A stretch of 64,000 nucleotides of DNA, from positions 30,547-94,546 of the forward strand of contig NZ_CALUCS010000008.1 of the NCBI RefSeq assembly GCF_943914615.1. The letters are read 5' to 3'. The notes beneath the pieces are model-generated. The model worked only from the letters and a program-made list of their open reading frames with translations. It ran no database searches and had not been told where the DNA came from. Below, one piece after another: positions 40,989 to 48,312 of the stretch (the stretch's first letter is position 1; every line of letters starts with the position of its first letter). The stretch comes from an uncultured Corynebacterium sp. (GTDB lineage Bacteria; Actinomycetota; Actinomycetes; Mycobacteriales; Mycobacteriaceae). Both the position numbers and the translations under genes were made by a program.

Positions 40989-42077
40989 GTGCAAGAATTT
41001 CCGTCACGTTTTACTCACACGAAAGCCGCGAACACTCACTCTTCTTCCGCGGCTGCTCACGCTGATTCTGTAGATTCTGCAGTTTCTGGCGCATCCTTCG
41101 CATCCCGCCCGGTCCGTCGTGGTGGTCGTTTCCGCAAGCTCACGCTGTCTCTGGCTGTAGCCCTCGGTATCGGCGCAAGCTCCCTGGCTGGTCCGGCTCT
41201 GGATACTGCCGCCGGTAACGAGTCTGCAACTCCGCAGGCCAGTGCCGTCACAAGCAGCCTGGTGGGAAGTCTTTCCGGCAGTGTCAGTGGTATCGTCGGT
41301 TCCCTGAGCCCCCGCCCGTTGAACAACTACCAAACCTTCAACGTCAAGGGGAAGGCTCGCAAGGCCATTGTCGATGTTCCGGTGAACTCTGCGAAACGCA
41401 AGAAGCCGATCTTCTTTGTGTTCGGCGGTCGCGGCCAATCTGCGGCGGACATGAAGAACATGTCGCGCCTCAATGCGGTGGCTGGCCGTTATGCCGTCGT
41501 CGTCCACGCCGAGGGCATTGGCCGATCGTGGGAAGGTACCCCGTACTCCAAGACCCGCCGCGGAGAGGACGTCGCTTTCGTCCGCGAGATGGTCCGCTCC
41601 CTGTCTAGGCGCTACAACGTCGACACTCGTCGCGTGTACGCAGCCGGCCTGTCCAACGGTGGTGGCATGGCGATGAACCTGGCCTGCCAGGCTCCGGATC
41701 TGGTCGCTGCTGTCGTGTCTGTTTCTGGTGCTTACTATGACGCCACCATGAACGACTGCCGTGGGCGCAACGTGCCGACCATGCTGATCCACGGTGTGCA
41801 CGACACCCTGATGCACTACGGTGGCGGCGAGCGCCACGGCATGCATTACTACAGTGCCCGCGCTGCTTTCGACAACGCTGCGCGCCGTAACTCCTGCAAC
41901 ATGCGGACTTTGCATGGGGTTCGCGCTCACGCCCTGGCAAGTGGCTTCACCTACAACGGTTGCCGCGCTTCCACCGTCCTGTGGCGCGCAAACGTTGGTG
42001 GCCATAACTGGCATGCCCTCGCCCCGGACGCTCCAAAGGCTGCGTGGCACTTCCTGTCGCGCCAGCGTCATGCCTAG
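40989..42077 (+). CDS. Secreted esterase of the PHB-depolymerase/LpqC-like type, second copy
   Basis: A 362-residue paralogue of the preceding gene. It has a long basic and Ser-rich N-region, then a hydrophobic signal (LTLSLAVALGIGASSLAGPAL) and the catalytic domain: VFGGRGQSAADMKNMSR, SWEGTPYSKTRRGEDVAFVR, nucleophile elbow AAGLSNGGG, LIHGVHDTLMHYGGG and His in VGGHNWHAL. The Pro-rich linker of the first copy is replaced by a Ser/Gly-rich one. The codons look more biased than in the first copy, so it may be better expressed. It ends 12 bp before a strong terminator. Confidence 0.85.
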   Translation: MQEFPSRFTHTKAANTHSSSAAAHADSVDSAVSGASFASRPVRRGGRFRKLTLSLAVALGIGASSLAGPALDTAAGNESATPQASAVTSSLVGSLSGSVSGIVGSLSPRPLNNYQTFNVKGKARKAIVDVPVNSAKRKKPIFFVFGGRGQSAADMKNMSRLNAVAGRYAVVVHAEGIGRSWEGTPYSKTRRGEDVAFVREMVRSLSRRYNVDTRRVYAAGLSNGGGMAMNLACQAPDLVAAVVSVSGAYYDATMNDCRGRNVPTMLIHGVHDTLMHYGGGERHGMHYYSARAAFDNAARRNSCNMRTLHGVRAHALASGFTYNGCRASTVLWRANVGGHNWHALAPDAPKAAWHFLSRQRHA

Positions 42078-42089
42078 ACAGTGATCCCA

Positions 42090-42117
42090 CCCCCGCCAAC
42101 GCGCGGGGGTTTTGCTT
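42090..42117 (+). terminator. Rho-independent terminator after the esterase pair
   Basis: CCCCCGC (42090-42096) pairs with GCGGGGG (42103-42109), loop CAACGC, followed by TTTTGCTTT. Confidence 0.85.
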
Positions 42118-42158
42118 TGCCCGCACAGAGCAAGCGCGAAGGCAACAGCACGAAAAGG

Positions 42159-42164
42159 TACAGT
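42159..42164 (+). promoter_or_regulatory. -10 box TACAGT for leaderless gltX
   Basis: TACAGT is followed by 8 nt (TAAATACC) and the ATG at 42173. Confidence 0.5.
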
Positions 42165-42172
42165 TAAATACC

Positions 42173-43675
42173 ATGAGTGAAGTTAGCGAAGTTCGCGTTC
42201 GATTCTGCCCGTCGCCCACCGGCACCCCGCACGTCGGCATGGTGCGCACGGCCCTGTTCAACTGGGCTTATGCCCGCCACACCGGCGGCAAGCTCGTGTT
42301 CCGCATCGAGGACACTGATGCGAAGCGAGACTCCGAAGAGTCCTACCAGGCCATCATCGATTCCCTGAAGTGGCTGAATCTCGGCTGGGACGAGGGCATC
42401 GAGGTCGGCGGCCCGCACGAGCCTTACCGCCAGTCCCAGCGTATGGACATCTACGCAGACGTCCTGGAAAAGCTGAAGGAATCCGGCGACGTGTACCCGG
42501 CGTATTCCACCAATGAGGAAGTCCAGGCCCGCCATAAGGCCGCAGGCCGCGACCCGCAGTTGGGGTACGACAACTACGACCGCGACCTCACCGAAGAGCA
42601 GATCGCGCAGTTCCAGGCCGAAGGCCGCGAGCCGGTCTGGCGCCTGCGCATGCCCGACGACCGAGTCTACGAGTGGCATGACCTCGTCCGCGGCGACATG
42701 AGCGTGGATGGCAAGACCGTGCCGGACTTCGTGGTCGCTCGCTCGAACGGCCAGCCACTGTACACCCTCGTTAACCCGGTGGACGATGCTCTGATGGAGA
42801 TCACGCACGTCCTGCGAGGTGAAGACCTGCTGCCGTCCACACCGCGACAGATCGCACTCTACGAGGCGCTGGTACGGGTGGGCGTCGCTAAACAGGTACC
42901 TACATTCGGCCACCTACCGTTCGTGATGGGCGAGGGCAACAAGAAGCTTTCCAAGCGCGACCCGGAATCGAACCTGTTCAACCACCGCGACAACGGCATC
43001 ATCCCTGAGGGCATGCTGAATTACCTGTCACTGCTCGGCTGGTCACTGTCCGCCGATGAGGACATCTTCACGATGCAGCAGCTCATCGATAACTTCGATG
43101 TGGCGGACGTGAAGCCCAACCCGGCACGCTTCGACCAGAAGAAGCTGGAGGCCATTAACGCCGACCACATCCGCATGCTGGAGCTGGGCGACTTCACTGA
43201 GCGCCTGCGCGCCTACCTGGAGGAGTACAAGGACTTCCCGGCGGATTACCCCGCGGACAAGTTCGCTTTCGCTGCGGAGCTGGTTCAGACGCGCATCAAG
43301 ACGCTCTCGGACGCTGACGGTCTGCTGCGCTTCCTCATTACTTCTGACGCCGACTTGTCCCTGGACGAGAAGGCCGCGAGGAAGAACCTGAAGGAGGATG
43401 CGGTGGAAGTTCTCGAGGTTGCCATCGCGCAGCTGGAGGCCATCGCGGACGAGGAGTTTAAGACCGACGTCATTGAGAAGGCGCTGCAGTCGAAGCTGAT
43501 CGAGGAGATGGAGCTGAAGCCGCGCAAGGCCTACGGTGCTCTGCGTGTGGCCATCAGTGGTGCCGCTGTGTCCCCGCCGCTGTTTGAGTCCATGGAGCTG
43601 CTGGGCAAGGAGTCCACGCTGGCGCGCTTGAAGGCCGCCCGCGAGCAGACTCCGTTTGCGCCTGCGCAGCAGTAA
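42173..43675 (+). CDS. gltX: Glutamyl-tRNA synthetase
   Basis: Charges tRNA-Glu and, with GatCAB, also makes the Glu-tRNA(Gln) intermediate. The product from ATG 42173 has 500 residues. The class I HIGH motif is the variant HVGM in CPSPTGTPHVGMVRTALFNW, and the KMSKS motif is KLSKRD at about residue 258. The C-terminal anticodon-binding domain is all-helical. In-frame codons back to 42044 overlap the preceding terminator and are not used. The tRNA-Gln and tRNA-Glu genes follow 260 bp downstream. Confidence 0.97.
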   Translation: MSEVSEVRVRFCPSPTGTPHVGMVRTALFNWAYARHTGGKLVFRIEDTDAKRDSEESYQAIIDSLKWLNLGWDEGIEVGGPHEPYRQSQRMDIYADVLEKLKESGDVYPAYSTNEEVQARHKAAGRDPQLGYDNYDRDLTEEQIAQFQAEGREPVWRLRMPDDRVYEWHDLVRGDMSVDGKTVPDFVVARSNGQPLYTLVNPVDDALMEITHVLRGEDLLPSTPRQIALYEALVRVGVAKQVPTFGHLPFVMGEGNKKLSKRDPESNLFNHRDNGIIPEGMLNYLSLLGWSLSADEDIFTMQQLIDNFDVADVKPNPARFDQKKLEAINADHIRMLELGDFTERLRAYLEEYKDFPADYPADKFAFAAELVQTRIKTLSDADGLLRFLITSDADLSLDEKAARKNLKEDAVEVLEVAIAQLEAIADEEFKTDVIEKALQSKLIEEMELKPRKAYGALRVAISGAAVSPPLFESMELLGKESTLARLKAAREQTPFAPAQQ

Positions 43676-43720
43676 GTGGTTCCCACGGGCGGGGAAGTGG
43701 CTGGCTGAAGCTGGGAGCGG

Positions 43721-43802
43721 GTGGGCTGTCGCCAGAAGGGGGCGGTCATTGCCGAGACGCGGGCAGCCATAGCCGAAACGCGGTCGGTCACTGCCAGAAA
43801 AG
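43721..43802. repeat. Degenerate tandem repeat, about 4 x 21 bp, after gltX
   Basis: Units start at about 43721, 43740, 43761 and 43782, with the pattern GGGCGGTCATTGCCGAGACGC. They are imperfect. The array lies 45 bp after the gltX stop. Confidence 0.65.
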
Positions 43803-43820
43803 GCGCGCTGAGCAGCTGAT

Positions 43821-43850
43821 TTGCTTGTGATTCACTGTTCTGGTTATAGT
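43821..43850 (+). promoter_or_regulatory. Promoter of the tRNA-Gln - tRNA-Glu pair
   Basis: TTGCTT (43821-43826), 18-bp spacer, TATAGT (43845-43850) with an upstream TG giving an extended -10 box. It lies about 85 bp before the first tRNA. Confidence 0.65.
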
Positions 43851-43934
43851 ATTCCTCGTTGCGAACGAGGTTCGCTGCGTTAAATGCTCTGCATTCAAAG
43901 GGCGTGTGACGTGCGAGTTTTGTTCGACCAACGA

Positions 43935-44006
43935 TGGCCTATGGTGTAATTGGCAACACTACGGTTTCTGGTACCGTCATTCTAGGTTCGAGTCCTGGTA
44001 GGCCAG
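43935..44006 (+). tRNA. tRNA-Gln (CTG)
   Basis: 72 nt. Acceptor arms TGGCCTA and TAGGCCA pair perfectly, with discriminator G. The anticodon loop reads TTCTGGT with anticodon CTG. The T arm has GGTTCGAGTCC. CCA is not encoded. Confidence 0.95.
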
Positions 44007-44007
44007 C

Positions 44008-44080
44008 GCCCCGTTCGTCTAGCGGCCTAGGACGCCGGCCTCTCACGCCGGTAACACGGGTTCAAATCCCGTACGGGGTA
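44008..44080 (+). tRNA. tRNA-Glu (CTC), first copy
   Basis: 73 nt, one base after tRNA-Gln. Acceptor arms GCCCCGT and ACGGGGT; anticodon stem CCGGC/GCCGG with loop CTCTCAC, anticodon CTC; T arm GGGTTCAAATCCC. An identical copy lies at 60366. Confidence 0.96.
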
Positions 44081-44090
44081 CAAAATGGGA

Positions 44091-44119
44091 CGCCCTCGGA
44101 GAAATCCGAGGGCGTTTTT
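44091..44119 (+). terminator. Terminator after the tRNA pair
   Basis: CGCCCTCGG (44091-44099), loop AGAAAT, CCGAGGGCG (44106-44114), then TTTTTG. Confidence 0.92.
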
Positions 44120-44212
44120 GCGTTCGCCGGGAGAGGGGCTGTGGAGGATGCGGGGGATGGGGTGTGGCCAGGGGGCTGGAGCGAGTGTAAAGACTTCCCG
44201 CGGCGGGCGAAA

Positions 44213-44320
44213 TGTCCAAAATTCCATATCTTAGAATATAACTATTCTATTCCTGCAGGTCACAGCGTCGCGAAAAAAGCTTCAGGTATGCTACTTTCAT
44301 TAACTCGATAATTTTGGACA
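44213..44320. mobile_element. 108-bp MITE-like element with 11-bp terminal inverted repeats
   Basis: TGTCCAAAATT at 44213-44223 and its exact reverse complement AATTTTGGACA at 44310-44320 bound an AT-richer 86-bp core without coding capacity. The ends read 5'-TG...CA-3', as in IS3-family elements. No target duplication is evident. It could also be a regulatory inverted repeat or an IS remnant. Confidence 0.45.
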
Positions 44321-44361
44321 ACGGCAGGGGACCGGGCAGGATTCGCCCGGTAATCGAGGCA

Positions 44362-44955
44362 CTAAATCAGCATTGAACCGCGGCTGCTTACATGCAGAGC
44401 TTGCCCATCCCGAAGCAGTACAAGCTTCCATTCCTTGCCATACTTTTCCACTGTTTGGCTGATGATCTCAATGGGATATGGTCCAGTCGTGCCCTGTGCA
44501 TGGGGGACAACGACAAATTCAGTGAGATTGAGGCCAGAATAGTCCGTGAGATGCGGAGCCACAGTCGGGTCGTCCATTACCGATGCCGGTTCGATGGATG
44601 GCCCAGCAATAATTGCGCCCGCGGAACTGCCTGCATAGGGCTTTCCGTTCCGAACCGCTTCAACGAGCACCCGGTCAGCCCCGGAGGACTTTAGTCCGTG
44701 GAGCAGACGAAAACTTTCGCCTCCGGCTACGTAGATACAATCCGCAGCATCCAGTTCATCGAGGAAAGCAGCGGAGCTTGTCGCCGCTACCGTGATGGGA
44801 ACCACCGTGTCGGCGACGTCCCTGATGGCATTGAGTTCTTCCTGTGCGAACGGAGCCTGCCTCATCTCGGAAGCGGCATCGTCTATGTACAGAACCTTGC
44901 CGGACAGGAAGTCGCCAATTTTGGGGTGCAGAAATGAAGCGAGTAGAAGATCCAT
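44362..44955 (-). CDS. Peptidase E-like (S51) class I glutamine-amidotransferase-fold protein
   Basis: A 197-residue protein with the S51 fold: YVAGGESFRLLHGLK near residues 75-89 and the nucleophile elbow GKPYAGSSAGAIIAG, catalytic Ser about residue 111. The family contains alpha-aspartyl dipeptidase and cyanophycinase relatives. Length is a little below PepE of enterobacteria. The ATG at 44955 has TAGCCT 7 nt upstream. Base composition is lower in G+C than nearby genes and it adjoins tRNA genes and the MITE-like element, so transfer is possible. Confidence 0.82.
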   Translation of the reverse strand: MDLLLASFLHPKIGDFLSGKVLYIDDAASEMRQAPFAQEELNAIRDVADTVVPITVAATSSAAFLDELDAADCIYVAGGESFRLLHGLKSSGADRVLVEAVRNGKPYAGSSAGAIIAGPSIEPASVMDDPTVAPHLTDYSGLNLTEFVVVPHAQGTTGPYPIEIISQTVEKYGKEWKLVLLRDGQALHVSSRGSMLI

Positions 44956-44962
44956 AACTCCC

Positions 44963-44968
44963 AGGCTA
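44963..44968 (-). promoter_or_regulatory. -10 box TAGCCT for leaderless peptidase E gene
   Basis: On the minus strand TAGCCT is followed by 7 nt (GGGAGTT) and the ATG at 44955. Confidence 0.55.
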
Positions 44969-44998
44969 CGGCTTAATACGACACCGAGGCCCGCTTCG

Positions 44999-47515
44999 CT
45001 ACTTCAGCTTGCCGAGGCGCAACAACACCGTCTCGCCGGTGGCATCATCCAGCGCGTCGTTATCCGTCACCGCGTACATCTGGCCATCCGCCGCAATGGT
45101 GAAGCCCTCCAGCTTCTCCTGTGTCCAGCCGTTGGTGGCACGCAGTTTCGGCAGCACGTCCACGGCCAGCTCCTTCTTCACCATCGGCAGCGCGTTTTCG
45201 CCAGCGCCCGCACCCTCCGGCAGCGTCACCTTCATTACGCGCTTGACCTTCGCATCCGGGCCGTTCAGCTTATCCCGCTCAATCACTAGCAGGTGCTTAT
45301 CGTCCAGCGCGGTGATCTCCGACAGGCCCATCCAGTCGCCCTTGCCAGCGGGCTTCTCCAGCTCGTAGCCGAACCACTGCCACGTCTTGGTCTTCGTGTC
45401 GTACTTGCCGATGCGCGTGGTGTTCTCGCCCTCTGCCGCCTCGAGCTTCTTCGCCTCCGGATCCTTCCACAGCGGTCGCTGCACGGCGACGAAGAGCTGT
45501 TCCACGCCGTTGGCGTCCTTGGTGGAACTGACGCCCTCTAGTCCCCACTTACCGATGTGCTCAGCAACGTCGGAAGGCAGTTCGACGGTAGAGGTGATGT
45601 TGAGGTCCTTATCGGTGTGGAATAGTCGGTTGCCCTTGCCGTTCTTGCCCTCGGACGCCAACCAGAAGCCACCGTCGGCAGCAACCGAAATGCCTTCGAT
45701 GTCCAGATCCTCGGCCGGGGCACCGTCGCGCTTCACTGCGCGGCGTTCGGTGATCACGGCCGGCTGCTTGGAGGCATCGATCGTGTAAACCCAGCCGTTC
45801 GAGTATGCGGAGTCGGAGGCCGCGTACAGGCGGTTGGCGTCCTTCGGATCGGCGGTCAGAGCGCCCAGCGCACCCCAGCCGATCGGCGCGTCGCCCTCAT
45901 CGGCGGACACAATGGAAGGCTGAGATTCCTTGCCACCCAGACGGTACAGCGTCACTGCGCTGCGCACACCGTTTTCCGGCTCGTCCACCTCACTGGATAC
46001 GGCGAGCATGTTGCGCTCCGGGATTGGCAGGATGCCCTCGGGACCGTTGGTGGTGAACAGCATTTGCACGAACTGCGGGTTCGCCGGGTCGTTGACGTTG
46101 TACACGGCCACGAAGTTGGAGCGCTCGGAGCCGACGAAGGCGTAGTTGGTGCCGTTCATCTTGGCGGTGGCGATGCCCTCGATCTCCACGCCCTTCTTCT
46201 TGGCGCGCTTGTTGTTGTGCAGGCCGTGGCGGATGGCCAGGTTCTCCACGGAGTTGCCGGCATCCCAGACGATCTTGCCGCTGGCATCGAAGACGGTCCA
46301 GCCGCGGGTGCCGCCCTTCCAGTCACCCTCGTTGGCCGTGGCCACGTGGTTATCGTCGATCCAGGCGATGGCGTCCGGCTCGCGCGGAGTCTCTGGCAGG
46401 GTATCGGTGGGGTCGATGAGCTTGTCGGACTTGGTGTCCACCCCCTTGACCTCGGCGCTGCCTGCACTGAACACGTTGGTGATGCGGTTGGTCTGCAAGT
46501 CGATGATGGCCACGCCGTTGTTTTCCTGCAGAGTGACGGCTAGCTGGTTCTTGCCGTTGATGCTGACGTACTCCGGTTCCAGATCCTCCGGGGTATCCAG
46601 CCCGGCCTTCTTCACGATGTCCAGCAGCTGGCCCCTTTCGTCCTCGAAGCGGATCGGGGTGGCCTTCCAATCCTTTGGCTCGCCGGAAAGATCAATGGTC
46701 TGCACAAAGCCGGTAGGCAGCTGCGGCAGGTTGCCGTCATTGAGCTCTTCATTGCGCTGGTTCTCCATGGCAATAGCAGCCTTGGGCTTGCCGGATGCGC
46801 CAGCGGGGGAGATAGCGATGGAGTCAGGCTGACCCTTCAAATCAATGGAGGAAACACGGGTGCGGTCGGAGACACGCACGATATCTACGCGTCCCTTCGG
46901 ATTGGCGAAGTCGCCTCCTGTCTCGTCGATCACCACTAGCAGGTAGTCGCCGTACACGGCTACGGAGGTCGGCTCGTCCTTGGCATGGCCCTGCGCCTTG
47001 AGGTCCAGGGTGCCGAGACCCTGTGGCGCGTTCGGGTTGCTGATGTCAATGAACCCGATGCGTTGCGCCAGCGCGTCGGTGTGGATCAGCGTCTTGCCGT
47101 CTTTCGACACAGTGGAGATTTCGGCAACGGTCGGGGTGGACTTGTCTTCGCCGTCAGGGCGGTTTTCGTACACAGGGAAAGTCGCGGTGCGCTCGAAAGT
47201 GGACTGTGCGTCCGGGGTGCCTGGGTTACCTGGGTTGCCCGGCTGCAAGGAGCCAGCAAGGCCGCTGGAACCGGGTGCGCTGGAACCAGGTAGGGATGAG
47301 CCGGCAGTAGACTCCGCAGAAGACCCAGCCGAGGAGCCGAAGCTGGAGGATCCCAGGGTAGAGCCGACCACGGTCTGCGAGCCGACCGCCGCGTTAGCTG
47401 CGGGAACCGCACCGAAGGGAACTACCACCAGAGCCAGCGAGATACCTGCAATCTTTCGCTTACCAGCCGAATTAAAAGACTTCCTGCCGTTGGATTTAAC
47501 GCTGTTGAGTTGCAT
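44999..47515 (-). CDS. Large secreted beta-propeller protein with esterase-like phytase domain
   Basis: An 838-residue exported protein. A signal peptide (KRKIAGISLALVVVPFGAVPAANA) is followed by a Ser/Gly/Pro-rich linker (GSSLPGSSAPGSSGL). Residues about 90-500 are a YncE-like propeller (GFIDISNPNAPQGLGTLDL, YGDYLLVVIDETGG, AWIDDNHVATANEGDW). Residues about 530-838 are an esterase-like phytase domain (GALGALTADPKDANRLYAAS, EGISVAADGGFWLASEGKNG, TVLLRLGKLK at the end). Such two-part proteins are thought to be phosphatases or phytases, so it may work with the PhoD-type enzyme in phosphate scavenging; this is inference. An 8-bp inverted repeat lies before its start. Confidence 0.8.
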   Translation of the reverse strand: MQLNSVKSNGRKSFNSAGKRKIAGISLALVVVPFGAVPAANAAVGSQTVVGSTLGSSSFGSSAGSSAESTAGSSLPGSSAPGSSGLAGSLQPGNPGNPGTPDAQSTFERTATFPVYENRPDGEDKSTPTVAEISTVSKDGKTLIHTDALAQRIGFIDISNPNAPQGLGTLDLKAQGHAKDEPTSVAVYGDYLLVVIDETGGDFANPKGRVDIVRVSDRTRVSSIDLKGQPDSIAISPAGASGKPKAAIAMENQRNEELNDGNLPQLPTGFVQTIDLSGEPKDWKATPIRFEDERGQLLDIVKKAGLDTPEDLEPEYVSINGKNQLAVTLQENNGVAIIDLQTNRITNVFSAGSAEVKGVDTKSDKLIDPTDTLPETPREPDAIAWIDDNHVATANEGDWKGGTRGWTVFDASGKIVWDAGNSVENLAIRHGLHNNKRAKKKGVEIEGIATAKMNGTNYAFVGSERSNFVAVYNVNDPANPQFVQMLFTTNGPEGILPIPERNMLAVSSEVDEPENGVRSAVTLYRLGGKESQPSIVSADEGDAPIGWGALGALTADPKDANRLYAASDSAYSNGWVYTIDASKQPAVITERRAVKRDGAPAEDLDIEGISVAADGGFWLASEGKNGKGNRLFHTDKDLNITSTVELPSDVAEHIGKWGLEGVSSTKDANGVEQLFVAVQRPLWKDPEAKKLEAAEGENTTRIGKYDTKTKTWQWFGYELEKPAGKGDWMGLSEITALDDKHLLVIERDKLNGPDAKVKRVMKVTLPEGAGAGENALPMVKKELAVDVLPKLRATNGWTQEKLEGFTIAADGQMYAVTDNDALDDATGETVLLRLGKLK

Positions 47516-47533
47516 GGAGCGCCTAACACCTAT

Positions 47534-47568
47534 CTGTTCTTATAAATTACGAATAACCGAACAGATTT
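47534..47568. promoter_or_regulatory. Inverted repeat ATCTGTTC-19 bp-GAACAGAT in the phytase-like gene promoter
   Basis: Perfect 8-bp arms at 47534-47541 and 47561-47568 enclose an AT-rich core with TTATAA. It is a candidate operator around the promoter of the minus-strand gene at 47515. It could instead help end kdpE transcription, but no T-run follows on that strand. Confidence 0.45.
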
Positions 47569-47619
47569 TTCCACGCAGTTTTTACCGCAGGTTTAAGACA
47601 ACGTGGCGTTCAAGTGAAC

Positions 47620-48312
47620 TCACAGCACCAAGCGGTAGCCGATTCCGGTCTCGGTCGTAAAGTACTGCGGGTGCGCCGGGTCGGCCTCCAACTTCTGCCG
47701 CAGCTGGGAAATGTAAACCCGTAGGTAGTTCGTTTCTTTCTTGTACGCCTGCCCCCACACGGCCTGCAGCAACTCCACCTTCGTAACCAACGTCCCGCGG
47801 CGACGGATCATGTGTTCGGCAATGCCCCATTCGCGCGGGGTGAGGTGCACGTCCTCACCGTCCACTGTGACGCGCTTTTCAGGCAGATCAAACTTCACCC
47901 GCCCGTCGGAGGTCTCAACCACCGGCTCCTCGGGGATGCTCTCGCCGGGCGCCCTGCGCAACGCCGCCCGCAGGCGTGCCAGCAACTCGCCGACGGAAAA
48001 AGGTTTGGTCACGTAGTCGTCCGCCCCCTCGTCGAGCGCGTTGATCTTGCCCGATTCGTCGTGGCGCGCGGACACCACCAGCACCGGAATATCCGTCCAA
48101 TTCCGCAGCGAGCGCAGGACCTCCAGGCCACTCAGGTCCGGCAACCCGAGGTCTAGCAGCACTGCCTGTGGGTGCCACTTCGAGGCCTTTTGAATCGCCG
48201 CCGTCGCGGTCGTGGCTACCTGTACGTCGTAGCCACGCGCCCGCAGGGTGACGAGCACCGCGTTTGCCAGGGCGACGTCGTCTTCCACCATCAAAATTTT
48301 CTCGCCGCTCAT
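47620..48312 (-). CDS. kdpE: Response regulator KdpE
   Basis: A 230-residue OmpR-family regulator that switches on the kdp operon when K+ is low. The receiver domain has the acidic pair E10/D11-D12, phospho-acceptor Asp54 (VLLDLGLPDL) and Lys in DYVTKPFSVGELLARLR. The C-terminal winged helix (about residues 130-228) has HLTPREWGIAEHMIRRRG and NYLRVYISQLRQKLEADP. The ATG overlaps the kdpD stop by 4 bases, so it is coupled to its kinase. It is the last gene of the operon. Confidence 0.96.
   Translation of the reverse strand: MSGEKILMVEDDVALANAVLVTLRARGYDVQVATTATAAIQKASKWHPQAVLLDLGLPDLSGLEVLRSLRNWTDIPVLVVSARHDESGKINALDEGADDYVTKPFSVGELLARLRAALRRAPGESIPEEPVVETSDGRVKFDLPEKRVTVDGEDVHLTPREWGIAEHMIRRRGTLVTKVELLQAVWGQAYKKETNYLRVYISQLRQKLEADPAHPQYFTTETGIGYRLVL

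Noticed and set aside
44008..44361. Integrated element with attachment site at tRNA-Glu
   Set aside because: No integrase is nearby and no partial tRNA-end duplication is seen other than the complete second tRNA-Glu copy.
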